Shown here one piece after another: positions 45,566 through 57,581 of a DNA stretch of 64,000 bases; position 1 is the first letter of the stretch, and each line of letters starts with the position of its first letter. The stretch comes from Pseudeuparius sepicola (Eukaryota; Arthropoda; Insecta; Coleoptera; Anthribidae), in assembly GCA_963920635.1 (NCBI GenBank), contig OY987299.1:29838901-29902900 (forward strand), in the 5' to 3' direction. Under the pieces are notes generated by a model that saw only the letters and a list, made by a program, of their open reading frames with translations, made no database searches and was not told where the DNA came from. A program made the position numbers and the translations under genes.

Positions 45566-45734
45566 CAACCTTAGCTCAATTTTTGCCAAAATGTAATCAA
45601 AGGTTGCTGTATTCATTCAAAAATAGGAATAAAATTTGTCTGGATGTTTTCGCAATTCTTCATATAAATGGTGATATTCGCCTAATTGAAGTCTATTTCA
45701 CTAATTTTTTTAAAAAAATTAACAAAAAGAAAAC

Positions 45735-45812
45735 ACCGACTTCACAAATTTGCCCGTATGGACAGTTCAACTAAAATTTTAGAAATATTTTTCTTTTTCT
45801 TTGGAGTCGGTG
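45735..45812. repeat. ACCGACTTC repeat, copy 2
   Basis: Direct copy of 14640-14745 (CCGACTTCACAAATTTGCCC onward). Confidence 0.6.
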
Positions 45813-46029
45813 ACAGTAAGTCGGTGTTATTTTTTGTTAATTTTTTTTTATTGTTATTGTGTTTTATTGTGAAACCTAACACCTAACCTAATCATAAGTA
45901 TTTTGTGTGTGATCCATCCATCTTATTCCTTATTGGCAGGTGGCAGCGGAATTATTCAGTTTGCCACATTCAAGATAACGTTTAAAGATTTCATTGACAG
46001 TAACAGGAGTTATCCGAGTGAAATTTTGT

Positions 46030-46414
46030 GAAAAAAAAGTTCAAATGCACTAATTGGCATTTCGTTGGAAATGCTGCCGTCTGAATCAACTCCATCCGAC
46101 ATTCGTCACAACAACAATAAAATCCGCCATCCGTCGGCCACCCCCACAAATCGATTACGGCGTCGTCGCGGGGGCGGAGCCATCCTCGCCCCCTCGGCCG
46201 CTGGCGGGCGAATTGGCCGCGCTCCGGGCGCTCCGGGCCCGGATTCCTCGCCGCAGTCGCCGGTAAACGACCGCACGTGCTGCACGCCGCACTCCGCACG
46301 TGCCGGCCACGCTCCACCCCCGGATTTGATTTCTTGTGGCAACAGTGGCGGTATGTGAGATTGCCATCGACGGCAACCTGCGTGTCTTTCGGGCGTAAAA
46401 AATGCAGGTTACAG
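46030..46414 (+). promoter_or_regulatory. GC-rich block, possible Fer1 first exon
   Basis: CpG-rich sequence (46120-46330) in AT-rich surroundings, ending at a consensus donor (GGTTACAG|GTAAGT, 46415). The next plausible acceptor is ATGTTAATTTCAG at 49353, 170 bp ahead of the Fer1 start codon. This would make it a non-coding 5' exon or promoter-proximal region. A TCAGTT initiator-like word lies at 45956. The open frame inside (from 46065) is low-complexity and is not called as a gene. Confidence 0.4.
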
Positions 46415-47157
46415 GTAAGTGTTCTAAAGTTAGGTATATGAAAATGTGTTGTGACAACGAGGATGTTCCAAGAAATATATAAATAACCTCAAAATTAAAT
46501 TTGTAGAAACAGCATAAAAAATATAGACTATATTTTTTGTATTCCCACAATAGGGCCCGTAAAACTGCGGATGATAGCTGGTGTATAACGTGTTTTGTGC
46601 GGCAGTGACGTGTCACTCGCCCTAGACGCCCTAGTCATTTTATAACCGAGCCAAATTTGGCTTTCTATTTTGCCTTTATTTCGGTAAGAATTTTATTTAA
46701 AGCGGTTTTATGATGGATATACTTAGGTACTTAGGTACCTACATACGAGTACATGTTTCTTCAAACTTAGATCTATCGATTTTGGTTACAACTGGAAATT
46801 ATGGAACACACCTATTATTGTGGAATCGACAAAAACTGTTTAAAACGTTCTAAAACGTTAAAAAACAAAGTTCGAGTAAAAATTATATGTCTGTGTTTCA
46901 GTGTTTGTGTCTATTTGTCTATTCCGTGAATATATTAAACACAGGCTTACAATAGGGCGGTTCGGATTGCATTTGGGCAAAATCGCTTCGAATGAAAATG
47001 TTTTTTAGCGAATAAAATTAGTAGGTACAATAGCCATTGATATATATTTTTTGAAGTGAAAACGTTATATGTATTGTTATAGCGGACTTGTGGGAAGATT
47101 AAAATTCACTATTTAGACTGTTACTTTAGGTATAATCACAGAAAAACATACGATATA

Positions 47158-48068
47158 TCAGGCGGGGGGCATGGGGCCATGCCCCCCCCCTAATTTAATA
47201 AAAAAATTAATAATAAATAAAAAATAAATACAAATATTATTACTAATATTATCCAACCTACAGTGTCCACGGATTGAGTTCACATAAGGTGTAAATAACA
47301 AAAAAATTTCGAGTTGAAATTTGAGCTTCTGGGGATCAGTGCTGCTTGGTTTGAAACTAAATTGTGACATAATTTTACTTTCGAAAAATCATCTTGGAAA
47401 TTATGAGGAAACTAATTTTCCACATCAGTAAAGTGCCTTTTTTGTAGGTTTTACGGCAAAATATTCTTAAGGAAACTTGTTCAGAATGAAAAAATTAGTA
47501 GAAACAGCCCAGGTCTACTTTGATTTTTGTGCCTTTTAATGTTTAGCAGAAAAATCAAAGTCGACCTAGGCTTTTGAAATTTTTCACATCTATTAAGTTT
47601 TTCATTGTCAACAAGTTTTTTAATAACATTTTGATGTGAAAACTACACAAAATGCACTTTTCTAAAAAAGTCGGGAAAATGACAAAAAATCAAAGTATAG
47701 GCCTAGACTTTCGAAATTTCGCAAACTAACTCAGTTTTTCATTCTGAACAAGTTTCCTTAATAACATTTTGCCGTAAAACCTACAAAAAGGGTACTTTAG
47801 TGATGTGGAAAATTAGTTTTTTCATAATTTCCAAGGTGATTTTTCGAAAGTAAAATTATGTCACAAATTAGTTTCAAACCAAGGAGCGCTGATCTCTAGT
47901 TTTTTTTTGTTATTTACACTTTATGTGAACTCAATCCGTGGACACTGTAGGTTAGATAATATTAGGATATTAGTAATATTATTCGTATATATTTTTTATT
48001 TATTATTATTTTTTCATTTTGTTAGGGGGGGGGGGGCATGGCCATGGCCCCCATGCCCCCTCCCCCTA
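47158..48068. repeat. 0.9-kb foldback with poly-C/poly-G ends
   Basis: Outer GGGGGGCATGGGGCCATGCC and its inverse. Arms of more than 300 bp include CAACCTACAGTGTCCACGGA and the inverse at 47930-47952. The centre is near 47610. It is non-coding. Confidence 0.85.
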
Positions 48069-48129
48069 AGACCGCGCCTGTCTGTATGGGTATTTTTCTT
48101 GATAACAAGCGCGGTGTATTTTGTGTATA

Positions 48130-48745
48130 ATAGTTATTTATGTACCAAGGCACTGAAGTTCAACTTTTTATGACTCATGTGGAATTTAGTTGCCGAGGCC
48201 TCTGGCTGAGGCAAATAAACCACATGAGTCATAAAAAGAACTTCAGTGCCGAGGTACATACTATATTTTTCTTGACAGCGGAAAAAAAAAGTTTTATTAA
48301 GCAAGAAAATAATAAGGGATTACCCGTCCATGAACCGACTACGCGCGGCGTTGCTTGACTTTGACGATCGCTCTACCTAGGTCAAGTAAGACCAGACACG
48401 CCATCTTCGTACAGAAAAACCAAACTGCTGCTTCTTGTGCAGCTTACACAACAAATCTATTGATATTCAAATTTACTAAAATATGTATACTGAAGGATTG
48501 CGCTTCTATAGGAAACAATTTCGCAATGTGTACGAAAAGTTAAATGGGCCTTTATTGGCCGGGTTTTGAATATTTGGTCACTTTTGACGGGCGATTTCTC
48601 CCTGACTTTTGATGTTTACATCTCGCCAAGGCCTACTTATTGAAAAAATCGTACAATAATGGGCTACATTATTGTACGATTTCTGTGCTTTTAATGACGA
48701 TTTTGGGACACTTTACTGCCGATTTCAAGAAAAAAAACTTTATAA
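48130..48745. repeat. Hairpin/5S-like dispersed repeat, copy 3 (most intact)
   Basis: Uninterrupted order: hairpin 48142-48258, oligo-A, 5S-like segment 48315-48382, then the right part to the GTACAATAATG hairpin (48650-48680) and CTGCCGATTTCAAG. It is the reference for the broken copies 1, 2 and 4. Confidence 0.88.
48315..48382 (-). repeat. 5S rRNA-like segment, copy 3
   Basis: Same box A- and box C-like words as copies 1 and 2; one change in box C (GGGTAATCC). Confidence 0.5.
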
Positions 48746-49373
48746 ATTGTCAGCGGCGTAGGTATGTATTGGATGTTTCTGTTAGTAAAGGAATCCAGGA
48801 ATTTAAGGAATAGAGTAGGTACACGTCAATATCTTCCAAAAACTTCATATACAGTATGGTCTAAAAATGCTTGCATCTGATGGGGCTCTAGAAAATAAGT
48901 TCACTTTAACTATTTCCCAAAACTGTAAATATTAATTCGTTTAATAACCTAATGCAATAAGGTTACAAGGACAATCTTAAAAGGAACTTATAGCACGTAG
49001 TAATGTACCTATAGTATTATTATATAACAATGTGTGTTTAGCTACCTACTTACTTTCTACTTCTCGTCAATTTTCTTTGCTTTTTATTATCATAGAAATG
49101 TTGTCTACGTTTGTTCCCGCAGTCGAAAGTAGGTTGGTTCTGCGTTTTGACTTCCTTTTGATATGGGGCGAAAATCGGTAAAAAAATTCCAGCTTCAGAA
49201 ATAAATTCCAGGAATTCAAAACTCTATAAATATTTTGTTACCTACTAGCTCAAATCTTCGATGATTTTATGGATTTTCTAAAAAGATATTACATTTACAT
49301 TTTGCGTTAATTATTTAAGTAATACTTATCTTTCCTATTTATGTTAATTTCAGAAAAAATAGATCGAACCGAC

Positions 49374-49469
49374 ATGACTGCTCTGTGGTACCCGCAGGTG
49401 CTCGCACGTGAACACCATCTAGTCAACCGTAACAACTGTGATGAAATAATAAAAAAGTGTAGTGTGTAG
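49374..49469 (+). promoter_or_regulatory. Upstream ORF in Fer1 5' leader
   Basis: ATG at 49374, 20 nt after the putative acceptor at 49353, opens 31 codons ending TAG at 49469, 57 nt ahead of the Fer1 ATG. Its context (CCGACATGA) is weaker than that of the main start. It is part of the mRNA only if the acceptor is used. Confidence 0.35.
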
Positions 49470-49526
49470 TGTACCAACATATATACATTTAGTTGTGCTA
49501 GTCAAACTCTAATATTATTTATCAAA

Positions 49527-49735
49527 ATGTTCGGAATGGACAATCTCGACTTGGACGTGGTGAATAGACAGTTCTTTTTCGACGCGAATCCGTATATCAG
49601 CGGCGGTAACAGCAATGGTAGCACGGGGTCATCCCATAGTAGCGACTTGTTCCTCTACGATGACAATAGTAGCGATTCGGCGTTGTCTAACTATTCCTTT
49701 AACAGCGATCAAGAGAACAACAGTGAAGTAAAAGA
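49527..49735 (+). CDS. Fer1: PTF1A/Fer1 bHLH factor, exon 1
   Basis: ATG with arthropod-optimal context (ATCAAAATG). It encodes residues 1-69 plus two bases of codon 70. The sequence is acidic and rich in Ser, Asn and Gly (MFGMDNLDLDVVNRQFFFDA ...), like the poorly conserved N-terminus of PTF1A-type proteins. The donor is AAAGA|GTAAGT. Phase 2 fits the acceptor at 57225 exactly. Assignment rests on the join to exon 2, because this exon alone is not diagnostic. Confidence 0.82.
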
Positions 49736-50189
49736 GTAAGTAGGTATTTAGTGTTGCGTATAGGTAAAACATATTTTAGTTGAAATCGTAATTTATGTTC
49801 ACATAAAAGTTGCAGAACACCGTCGAGAAAACATAAAATTGAAGAGTAGATATCTGTCAGTTTCTCAATATGGCGCGTTTTTTATACTATCGATGATATC
49901 ATTTCTTTTTGAATGTTTACACTTATAGAGTTAACAGGTTAACACCAGAGAACAAGGTTAACACCAAACATCAATAAAAGTTTTTTCTTGCTCCCTCCCC
50001 CGTAAGTTCACTTTACACACTCGCCAACAGGCCAGAAAGCTTATAAAGTCAAATGTTCGAGATGCCCTGTTATTTTGGTTGCCAGCTGCGAAAGTGGTTG
50101 CTAGGTACAAAAAGTATTGCGTCAATGTTAATAGGTTTTACAGCGATCATTTTACAAATTGATTTTGATCATAAAGAGCACGAATTATA

Positions 50190-50695
50190 CCAATAGTCCA
50201 ATAAAGATGTAAGTTTTGCAAAAAAAAATCCAAACAGTGTGATTTTTTCAGGGTTGCTTGAGGACTGTCTAACCAAAAGATCACACTCTAACTCTTGGTA
50301 CGATTTGCGCTATACTTAGGGTGGTTTCCTAAACAAAAAGGTTGGTTCCCTAAACATTTTTTTAGAGCAAAATTACCCTAATAAAAGTTGTAGGAGATCA
50401 AATTATGAACAACTTTTCCACATAAAATGTTTTTGTATCTTTAATACATAACGAGTTATCGCGCATTACTTAATATGACACAATTCCGCACGCTGCAAGT
50501 TTGTTTATGAAACCAACCCTATTGTTTAGGAAACCATCCTATAGAGCCCTATAGAGCAATTCGTACCAGGAGTTCGAGTGTGATCTTATGGTTGGACACC
50601 CAGGAGACAGTCCGCAAGCAACCCTGAAGAAATCACAATGTTTGAATTTTTTTTGCGACCTTTATAAGCCGAGCACAACTTTATTGGACTACAAA
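50190..50695. repeat. Foldback in Fer1 intron 1
   Basis: 50190-50350 and 50520-50690 are inverted copies (CAGGGTTGCTTGAGGACTGT against ACAGTCCGCAAGCAACCCTG). The centre is near 50440. The arms differ at several positions. Confidence 0.75.
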
Positions 50696-50784
50696 TAAAA
50701 ATTAATTATATTAATGTTTTTCGTTGATGTCAAAGAAAAGAGCCGCCTAACAGACCAAATTTGACAGGCACTTCGCTAGCCGCA

Positions 50785-50842
50785 GGGTGAGACTACGCGT
50801 CTAGTAATCCGTAGCTCCCGGGTTCAAATCCTACACAAAGCT
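50785..50842 (+). repeat. tRNA-Thr-like fragment
   Basis: Has an anticodon-loop-like TCTAGTAA (AGT) and a T-arm/B box CCCGGGTTCAAATCC, but no proper A box or acceptor stem. It is probably a decayed SINE head rather than a tRNA gene. Confidence 0.4.
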
Positions 50843-51365
50843 CAACTTTTTTATTTATTTCTATTAGGTATTGCTGCATTCTGCCTCTTATATCTGTCAC
50901 TGATTATCATTTTCAGTAATTAAACAAAGGTTATTATGAAGATTATTACTACATACAAAAATTTAATACATTGCAGGAGCTCATTTTTTACCTCGGAGGT
51001 ACTTTTAATTTTTCATTTTAATTGTTTACTGAAGATTATGCATCCTGAAGACACCTTTAATATTATTTTGCAAAAGTATTTCCGAAAAGAATACAATTTT
51101 CAAATTTTCATGAAAATGAAATTTGTCTTTGTGTGTACAAAAATGACAATAATTATACCTACCCTTCTGCTACCCGTGTGCCTTTCCATTTTCCATGCTA
51201 TTTTAATTTCTACACAAGAAGTGTAGATGAAGCAGACATTGGAATTTTCGAAATTTAATTATTTAGCTATTATTCCCACTGACTGCGCTGTGCATCTGTA
51301 TTTTTTGTACCTATGTTAAAAAAACGCCATTCACTTAATCCACTGGGTCATTAGGGCTAATATAC

Positions 51366-52810
51366 AGGGTGTGCAAATATCTGGAGGGAGTGTTCTGCAG
51401 ATAGTTTTAAGGCGGATCTTTCGTGTACGATTGTTAGATTTATGCCTCCCCTGCAAAGTTATTCCAGCCTTAAGAGGGACATTTTTTTCTCAAAAACAGT
51501 TGAATTTTGGGATACTTTACCGGCAATTTGGAATACACACGTTACAATAGAATTAATTTTTGCGCCGTATGCATAGGTACTAAGGTTAAAAACCCACAAC
51601 ACCTATTTTTCTTTTTATAGAAGGAACCCCGCACCAAATACAGGGGAAAATGGCTCTCTGCCAATTTTGATAATTTTTTGGGATATTTTAGTACAGTGAA
51701 ATCGTCACGATGCTTAGAGTATGTAAGACTTATATGGATCTGCACACTGAATTTTCGTAAAGCAGGTGGAAAACCGCATATCTATAATAGCCATGCACGG
51801 TTTATGGTCAAGCGGTTTTTAACGGGGCAATTGTTTTGCGCAGAAAGATCATATTATTAGAAATAAGATTGGATAATATTTTCTATAGAAAGTCTATTTT
51901 CAATATTTATATTTCAAAAACCAGACATAGAAAATCAATGAAACTTACACGAGTGTAGGGTAATTTACTTTAAAGTATAACTGAAATATATGATTCAAAT
52001 TGGCAGATCCATTCAAGAATAATTAACAAATATATATATTAGGGGTAAAACCTATTTCAACTAATATTTGTAAACAGCCCCTGTGTAAAATACGGTTATA
52101 ACTTTTTGTAGATAATCATATTAAGCAATAATTACTATAAGCCTTCCTTAAGTAGTTTTGGCTTCAAAGCTGATTTATTGTATCAAAAAGGCCGTTTAAC
52201 GTGACTGATGTTAAAAATATGAAGTATAAAAAACAAACTTTTTAAAAAAATTAGTGTTTTGGAAGAAAGTCAAAACTTTTAAAGAAATGTATTTTTGTCA
52301 TAAGAAAAGATTCTCAATAGAGATATTTTTAATGAAAAATGCTCAATTCCACTAATTGGGACCAATGATAAAAATTGGCGAAATATGCTAAGTTGTCGCT
52401 ATTTTTGACCCTCTCTGTACAATAGGCGGCTTCTCTTATCTTAACGACCGACTGACTGACATGTCACTTGACTTTCCTTAAACCAGAAATGCTATTATTT
52501 TGTTACTAATCATCTAAAAAGTAATACTTTTGTATAAGTGAACCTTACTATGTTTTAGCAAAACAGCCATTTTTATGGTTTTCAAAAATTCATATCTCCG
52601 AAACTAGACATAGAAACTAATTTAAACTTACACGTATAACTTATAGTGACTTGTACTACAATATCCCAAAAAATTATCAAAATTGGCAGAGAGCCATTTT
52701 CCCCTGTATTTGGTGCGGGGTTCTTTTAGCAACTTAGCTTATTTAAAAAGAAAAATATCTGGATACGGGGAGATGCTATTGCTGAGGGTGATACAGGGCG
52801 TTTTTCATTT
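51366..52810. repeat. Foldback in Fer1 intron 1
   Basis: ACAGGGTGTGCAAATATC near the left and ATACAGGGCG near the right. 51610-51695 and 52648-52730 are inverted copies (GAACCCCGCACCAAATACAG and its inverse). The middle is AT-rich. Confidence 0.7.
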
Positions 52811-53525
52811 TGTCGCATTTCCATCTCACCTGAAGCACAGAGCCTGAAGACTTGAGGGAAGCTTTAAAAATTCCGACCCCAGAGCCCCGAGTTGAAATAA
52901 CTTGGCTATAGCTCGGCGAAAAAGTTTTCAGATAGTTTTCGAACTTTGGCTTTTAGATGACGGGAAATGCCGACCAATCACGTAAAAAAGATGCGTCCCA
53001 CCTGCGTTGGTCGTTTTTTTCGCAGAAAATCCTTAATAACTCGGAAACGGGAAATAATTTACCTGAAAAAGTTTCATTAAATATGTTGACCCGTTCTCCG
53101 GCCATCTCGCAGTACCATCAGATCTCCCGAAAAACGCGTTTGGAAAAATTTTTCCTGTGCATCAAACGGTATATATATGGGCACTGGCTGTATAGCGGGA
53201 CTTCGCACACAACTCGCGTCCCGGAGGTCCAGACATCGGAGAATTTTCGGGGCCCCGAAAATTTGCCTCTGGGATTTCTAAAGAACCAAGGGACCCTTTT
53301 TAATTGTTGCTCCATGGGTTCTTTCCTATTTTGTTCTATAATCATATGAGAGTAGATTTGCCTAAAAATTAACCACAACATCTTTAAATGACAATGATCG
53401 GGCTCATATTAATTGAGGCAACCTACGCGCTTCAAGTAAAGAAATATACTGTCTACATTTTACATAACATCTTATTCTATAATCTTATATGAGAGTTGAA
53501 ATCATGCGGCCGGCTCTCATACTAA

Positions 53526-53890
53526 CAGTTATTTGTGTACCAAGGCACTGAAGTTCAGCTTTTTATAACAAATGTGGAATTTAGTTGCTGAGGCCTATAA
53601 GGCCAAGGTAAATAAGCCATGCATGAGTTATAAAGAGAATTTTCAGTGGCGAGTTACAAACATGTTTTTTAAATCGAAAAAAAAAAAGAAGTTTTGTTAG
53701 GCAAAATAATTAAAAAAAGAATCGCCCATTCCTTTGTTTTGTTATAGGTAACAATTTAGCAATGGGAGTGAAAATTTAAATGATACTTTATTGGCCGGGT
53801 TTTCAATACCTGGCCACGCAGGGGTCTGTTTTTTGGTTCTCACCAATGCCAACTAAAAAAATCGTGCAATAATGGCGGCCTACTTCAGTC
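53526..53890. repeat. Hairpin/5S-like dispersed repeat, copy 4 (decayed)
   Basis: The hairpin at 53537-53660 is diverged (GTACCAAGGCACTGAAGTTC kept), the 5S-like segment is missing, and the right part (GGCCGGGTTTTCAATACCTG) is partial. Confidence 0.75.
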
Positions 53891-53899
53891 AGTGCCGAT

Positions 53900-55980
53900 A
53901 CAAGGTAGTAGCTATCGGGTTTTAGAAAGGTGTAGGCTTGCGAATTATGCAGGCCCGGGTGTATCGTAAAAGTGGGATAAAATATTTCTTTTGTTTTAAA
54001 TATTAAATACCCTGTATATTTGTGGATTTTTTGAAGAAGAAAAAAACAAATTTTCTGATTACACCGATATACAGGGTTATTCACCTAAAGCTGTTGTATA
54101 TCTCAGCAACGATGTGAGATATTTTAGTTCCGTGAAAAAAGGTTGGTAGAGCTGGTCGAAGACTTTACTCATAGGCTCAAATTGAATTTTTCTATTGCTA
54201 ATTGTAATTGTAGATGGCGCTGCGGCCGAAAGAAATTTTTCGTTGGCAGTGCCCTTGAAAAAAAGTGCATCCGAATTGTCCTTCGATTTGAAGCAAATTA
54301 TATGCTATAAACAACATAATATAAACATATATAACATGCAAATTATGTGCTCTAAACATATTTCGAAATTACTCATTTCTAATATCCCGTGTTAGTTCAC
54401 TCAAATGGTACACAGAACTCAAGAAGAGTGCGAAGTTGAAAGTTCTGGTGTAATTGTTTTTAGTGGTTTATTTCATGTTCTTTGAGGTGCTGAACAAGAA
54501 TCTGAAGTTGTCCAACAAAAATTTTCGCGGCAAATATGAGGAATCATTAAAGAAACACTAAAAATAATGTTTTTTTAGTGATTTACAGCTTCTAACTTGC
54601 AAAGCAAGTTATTTACGCAAAAAGTGGCCCTATAGTAAAATATAATAAACAGGAGAACATTATCTACAATTTAACTGTCTTAACATTTTTTTTTGTACGT
54701 CGTATGGTTTCCACGCAAAAGAGTGTTGAAATGATAGAAATAGGGAAATAAGTAGTTTTTGGCAAATAGCAAAATAAATAAATAAATAAAAGTGCAACTT
54801 TCCCTTTAACTCGATTATTAACTTCGTCATGACTTAAATTCTGCATAATATTTTACCCTGTGAAGCTGTGAATGTTTTGACTTCGAGAAGAGTCATCATT
54901 TCCACGTAAAAAACATAGGTACTCTTGGTCAATATCGATATCGCAAGCCGTTTGCGAGATATTTGTCTCTGAATGTAGAAACTCCGGAAAAATCCAAATT
55001 TCGAAAATACAACGCATTTTATTCAAAATACAAAATGTTTTTTGAAATTTACTTCAACAGGTATATATTGAAAATGTCCCCCGTTTACCTCAAGTCACTT
55101 CCTTATGCTCTCTATTAAATGACGCCTCACATTCGGGAAGGTATTATCAGTATTTTTAATATTATCGGTCGCTTGTTGAATTTTTCCTAATTAATAATGA
55201 ATTAATTCGGATTTCTCACCTTCGAAATTCGAAAATCAAGTTTCATTTTCAACACCCTGTATCTTTTAAAAGTGCAATATTTTACTGAGGCCTTTTTGGC
55301 TTACACGGTATATTTTGACGTCTAATACCACCTGTTGCCCTCTGGCGGATAAGTTATGGGACACCCTGTATATTCGATATGAATTTTCGGGCTGAAAATT
55401 GCGAACTTTCTCATAAAATGTCCGGGAAATATAAAATAAACGAATATTCATGTTTCCAGGACTGAATATTTCCAAAATACTCTCAATAGATTGCAAAGTT
55501 CTAATTGAAATATTCGCCACTCACATCACTGCATGGAAGCCGTGTCTAAGAGGGCTAAAAATTGTACAGAAATTCACAGCTTTTATTAGCCTAGAATAAT
55601 ATTTACTTACATGAAATAAAAATTATAAATTAATGGTGTTTTTTTGCTGTTTTAAAAAAATTACTGAAGTTCCTCCATGTTTCACTAGATACTCTTTTGC
55701 GTGGACGACCTACAAAAAAATGTTAAGAGAATTAAATTGTAGATAATTTTCTTCTCTATTTTACTACAGAATCTCTTTTTGCGTAAGTAGCTTGCATTGC
55801 CAGTTATAAGGTAAAAACCACTAAACACACTATTTTTAGTGGTTTTATTGATGATTTATTATATAACCACTAAAGACAATTACACCAAAACTTTCCACTT
55901 TAAACTACCGTTTGACTGAACTATGTTAAAATTAAACTTCACAAGTTTTTGGAAAAGGGAATTCTTTGAAATAACTTTAC
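53900..55980. other. Fer1 intron 1, dispersed repeat pieces
   Basis: 53910-54030 matches 43545-43640. ACCCTGTA words occur at 54008, 55255 and 55362. AGATGGCGCTGCGG at 54213 is CTCF-like. 54450-54620 and 55680-55900 share inverted words (ACTTGCAAAGCAAGTTATTTACGC against GCGTAAGTAGCTTGCATTGC). No gene was recognised. Confidence 0.45.
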
Positions 55981-55984
55981 CCCT

Positions 55985-56060
55985 ATATTAAAGTTAGACT
56001 TCGAATTCGTCGACAAATTCTACAAAACGACGACCCTTTCTCTTCCAGTACTAGCCCTCC
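55985..56060 (+). repeat. Duplicate of the exon 2 splice-acceptor region
   Basis: About 65 bp from AAAGTTAGACTTCGAATTCG through TCTCTTCCAGTACT repeats 57170-57236, the end of intron 1 and first bases of exon 2, with only a few differences. The pyrimidine tract and AG at 56037-56048 are intact. Reading on in the phase set by exon 1 meets a stop about 20 codons later. It could act as a decoy or poison 3' splice site. Confidence 0.85.
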
Positions 56061-56291
56061 CGCAGTAACGTATTTAGAAGGGCGGGACCGAACCCATTTC
56101 GGAATTTGAAAATATTCACTCCAGCTTGTAAATTGGAAGATATTGGGATTTCCCAAGACGAATTTTATGTAACTTTTCTTCAAATTTTTAAAAAATTTCG
56201 CCTGCGGCGCATTTTTTAGAATTATTTTAAATGCCTTTGTTTAAAAAAAAAATACACAAAAATTGTCCCTCCACCACTCGAAATTAATTCC

Positions 56292-56924
56292 TATACAGTG
56301 TGTCCCAAATTCGATGCTCACCATTGGGATCTCGGTAACTACAAGAGATAGCGAGTCGGTTAAATGGGGAAAGTTTTAGACAATTTGATGGTCAATCTGA
56401 TGCCGCTGAGAAATCAAGGCTAACTGGGATCGTTTTCGAGTTATTACCAAAAAACCGAATTTTATCATTTTCGTTTTACTTAAATATCTTAGACTTGTAG
56501 ACAGACAACTAACGAAAAAATCATTAGTGTGACACATCATTGGAAAGAGAATTTCATGTAAATTTCGAATTTGTAAAAATCCAAGATAGCATCCATAAGA
56601 AAATCAAAAGTTGTGAGTCATATCTCGAAAATGAAAACTTTCTTAAAGAAACTGACATTATCGCTTAAAAGGCTGGACAAAAGTGCCTCAATAATGTCAA
56701 AGTCCTGTCTTTGAGAAACCATCGGTTTCTAAGATATTTAAGAAAAACGAAAATGATAAAATTCGGTTTTTTGGTAATAAAACGATCCCAGTTAGCCTTG
56801 ATTTCTCAGCGGCATCAGATTGACCATAAAATTGTCTAAAACTTTCCCCATTTAACCGACTCTCTATCTCTTGTAATTACCGAGATCCCAATGGTGAGCA
56901 TCGAATTTGGGATACACTGTATAC
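56292..56924. repeat. Palindromic foldback just before exon 2
   Basis: TATACAGTGTGTCCCAAATT is inverted at 56905-56924. The arms are roughly 250 bp and highly similar (CTGATGCCGCTGAGAAATCA and its inverse). It lies between the duplicate acceptor and the true one. Confidence 0.88.
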
Positions 56925-57104
56925 GTCACAGAAGTGATCCAAACTCGTAGCCCCGGCCTACCATTTTACAGAATGACATGTAAAAAATATACCTTTGTAA
57001 GTAGAGGTAACGACTTTCAAAAATTTCTTAATGGATTAAATAATTCCTTGTCGGGGCCCCGCATTTTCATGCGGCACCCGGCCCCGCAAAATATTGAGCC
57101 GGTC

Positions 57105-57165
57105 CTGATTAGCCCCCCCCCTAAAAATACGACCTAGTTACGTCTACGGATATAGACCAAACTTA
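57105..57165. repeat. Inverted partner of 57728-57790
   Basis: CCCCCCCC..CCTAGTTACGTCTAC.GATATAGAC here is matched in inverted orientation by ATATAGACATAGACGTAACTAGGGGGGGG at 57733-57760. The pair brackets exon 2 of Fer1. Confidence 0.65.
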
Positions 57166-57225
57166 AAGAAAAGTTAGACTTCGAATTCGTCGGCAAATTC
57201 TACACGACGACCCTTTCTCTTCCAG

Positions 57226-57581
57226 TACTCGCCCGCACCACCGCCACCACAACCGCCGCCGCAACGGCGGCGGCCTCCCGTCGTCCAAGTGCCCCGCGCA
57301 GCAGGTCCAGCAGCGGCAGGCCGCCAACCTGCGCGAGCGCAGGCGCATGCAGTCGATCAACGACGCGTTCGAGGGCCTGCGCGCCCACATCCCCACGCTG
57401 CCCTACGAGAAGCGGCTCAGCAAGGTGGACACGCTCAAGCTGGCCATCGGCTACATCAACTTTCTCAGCGAGCTGGTGCGCGCCGACCGCGCCGCCGGCG
57501 ACTGCTTCGGCGGCGGCGGAGCCAACGGCGCCAGGGGCGCCGCGACGCCCCGCGATGAACCCAACAAGATCATCGTCCGGG
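57226..57581 (+). CDS. Fer1: PTF1A/Fer1 bHLH factor, exon 2 (bHLH domain)
   Basis: The acceptor CCCTTTCTCTTCCAG precedes the exon. Residues 70-188: an Arg/His/Gly-rich lead, then [20 protein letters not shown], loop [15 protein letters not shown] and helix 2 [17 protein letters not shown] (bHLH about residues 100-155). Glu107 in the basic region is the E-box contact residue of bHLH proteins. The block is almost that of vertebrate PTF1A and separates it from Twist, Hand and Atonal types. The exon is strongly GC-rich, unlike its flanks. It ends KIIVRG at a GTGAGT donor, the same place as the vertebrate PTF1A intron. The factor acts in the nucleus; in vertebrates it forms PTF1 with an E protein and RBPJ. 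Confidence 0.96.

Noticed and set aside
46065..46616. Several overlapping GC-rich open frames
   Set aside because: Low-complexity Arg/Pro/Gly frames occur on both strands because the block is GC-rich; none shows a domain. The block is treated as a possible leader exon instead.
50785..50842. Functional tRNA gene
   Set aside because: Only the anticodon-loop and T-arm words are present; there is no A box or acceptor pairing.
57289..57558. Arg/Ala-rich frame overlapping the Fer1 exon
   Set aside because: It is an out-of-frame shadow of the GC-rich bHLH exon.
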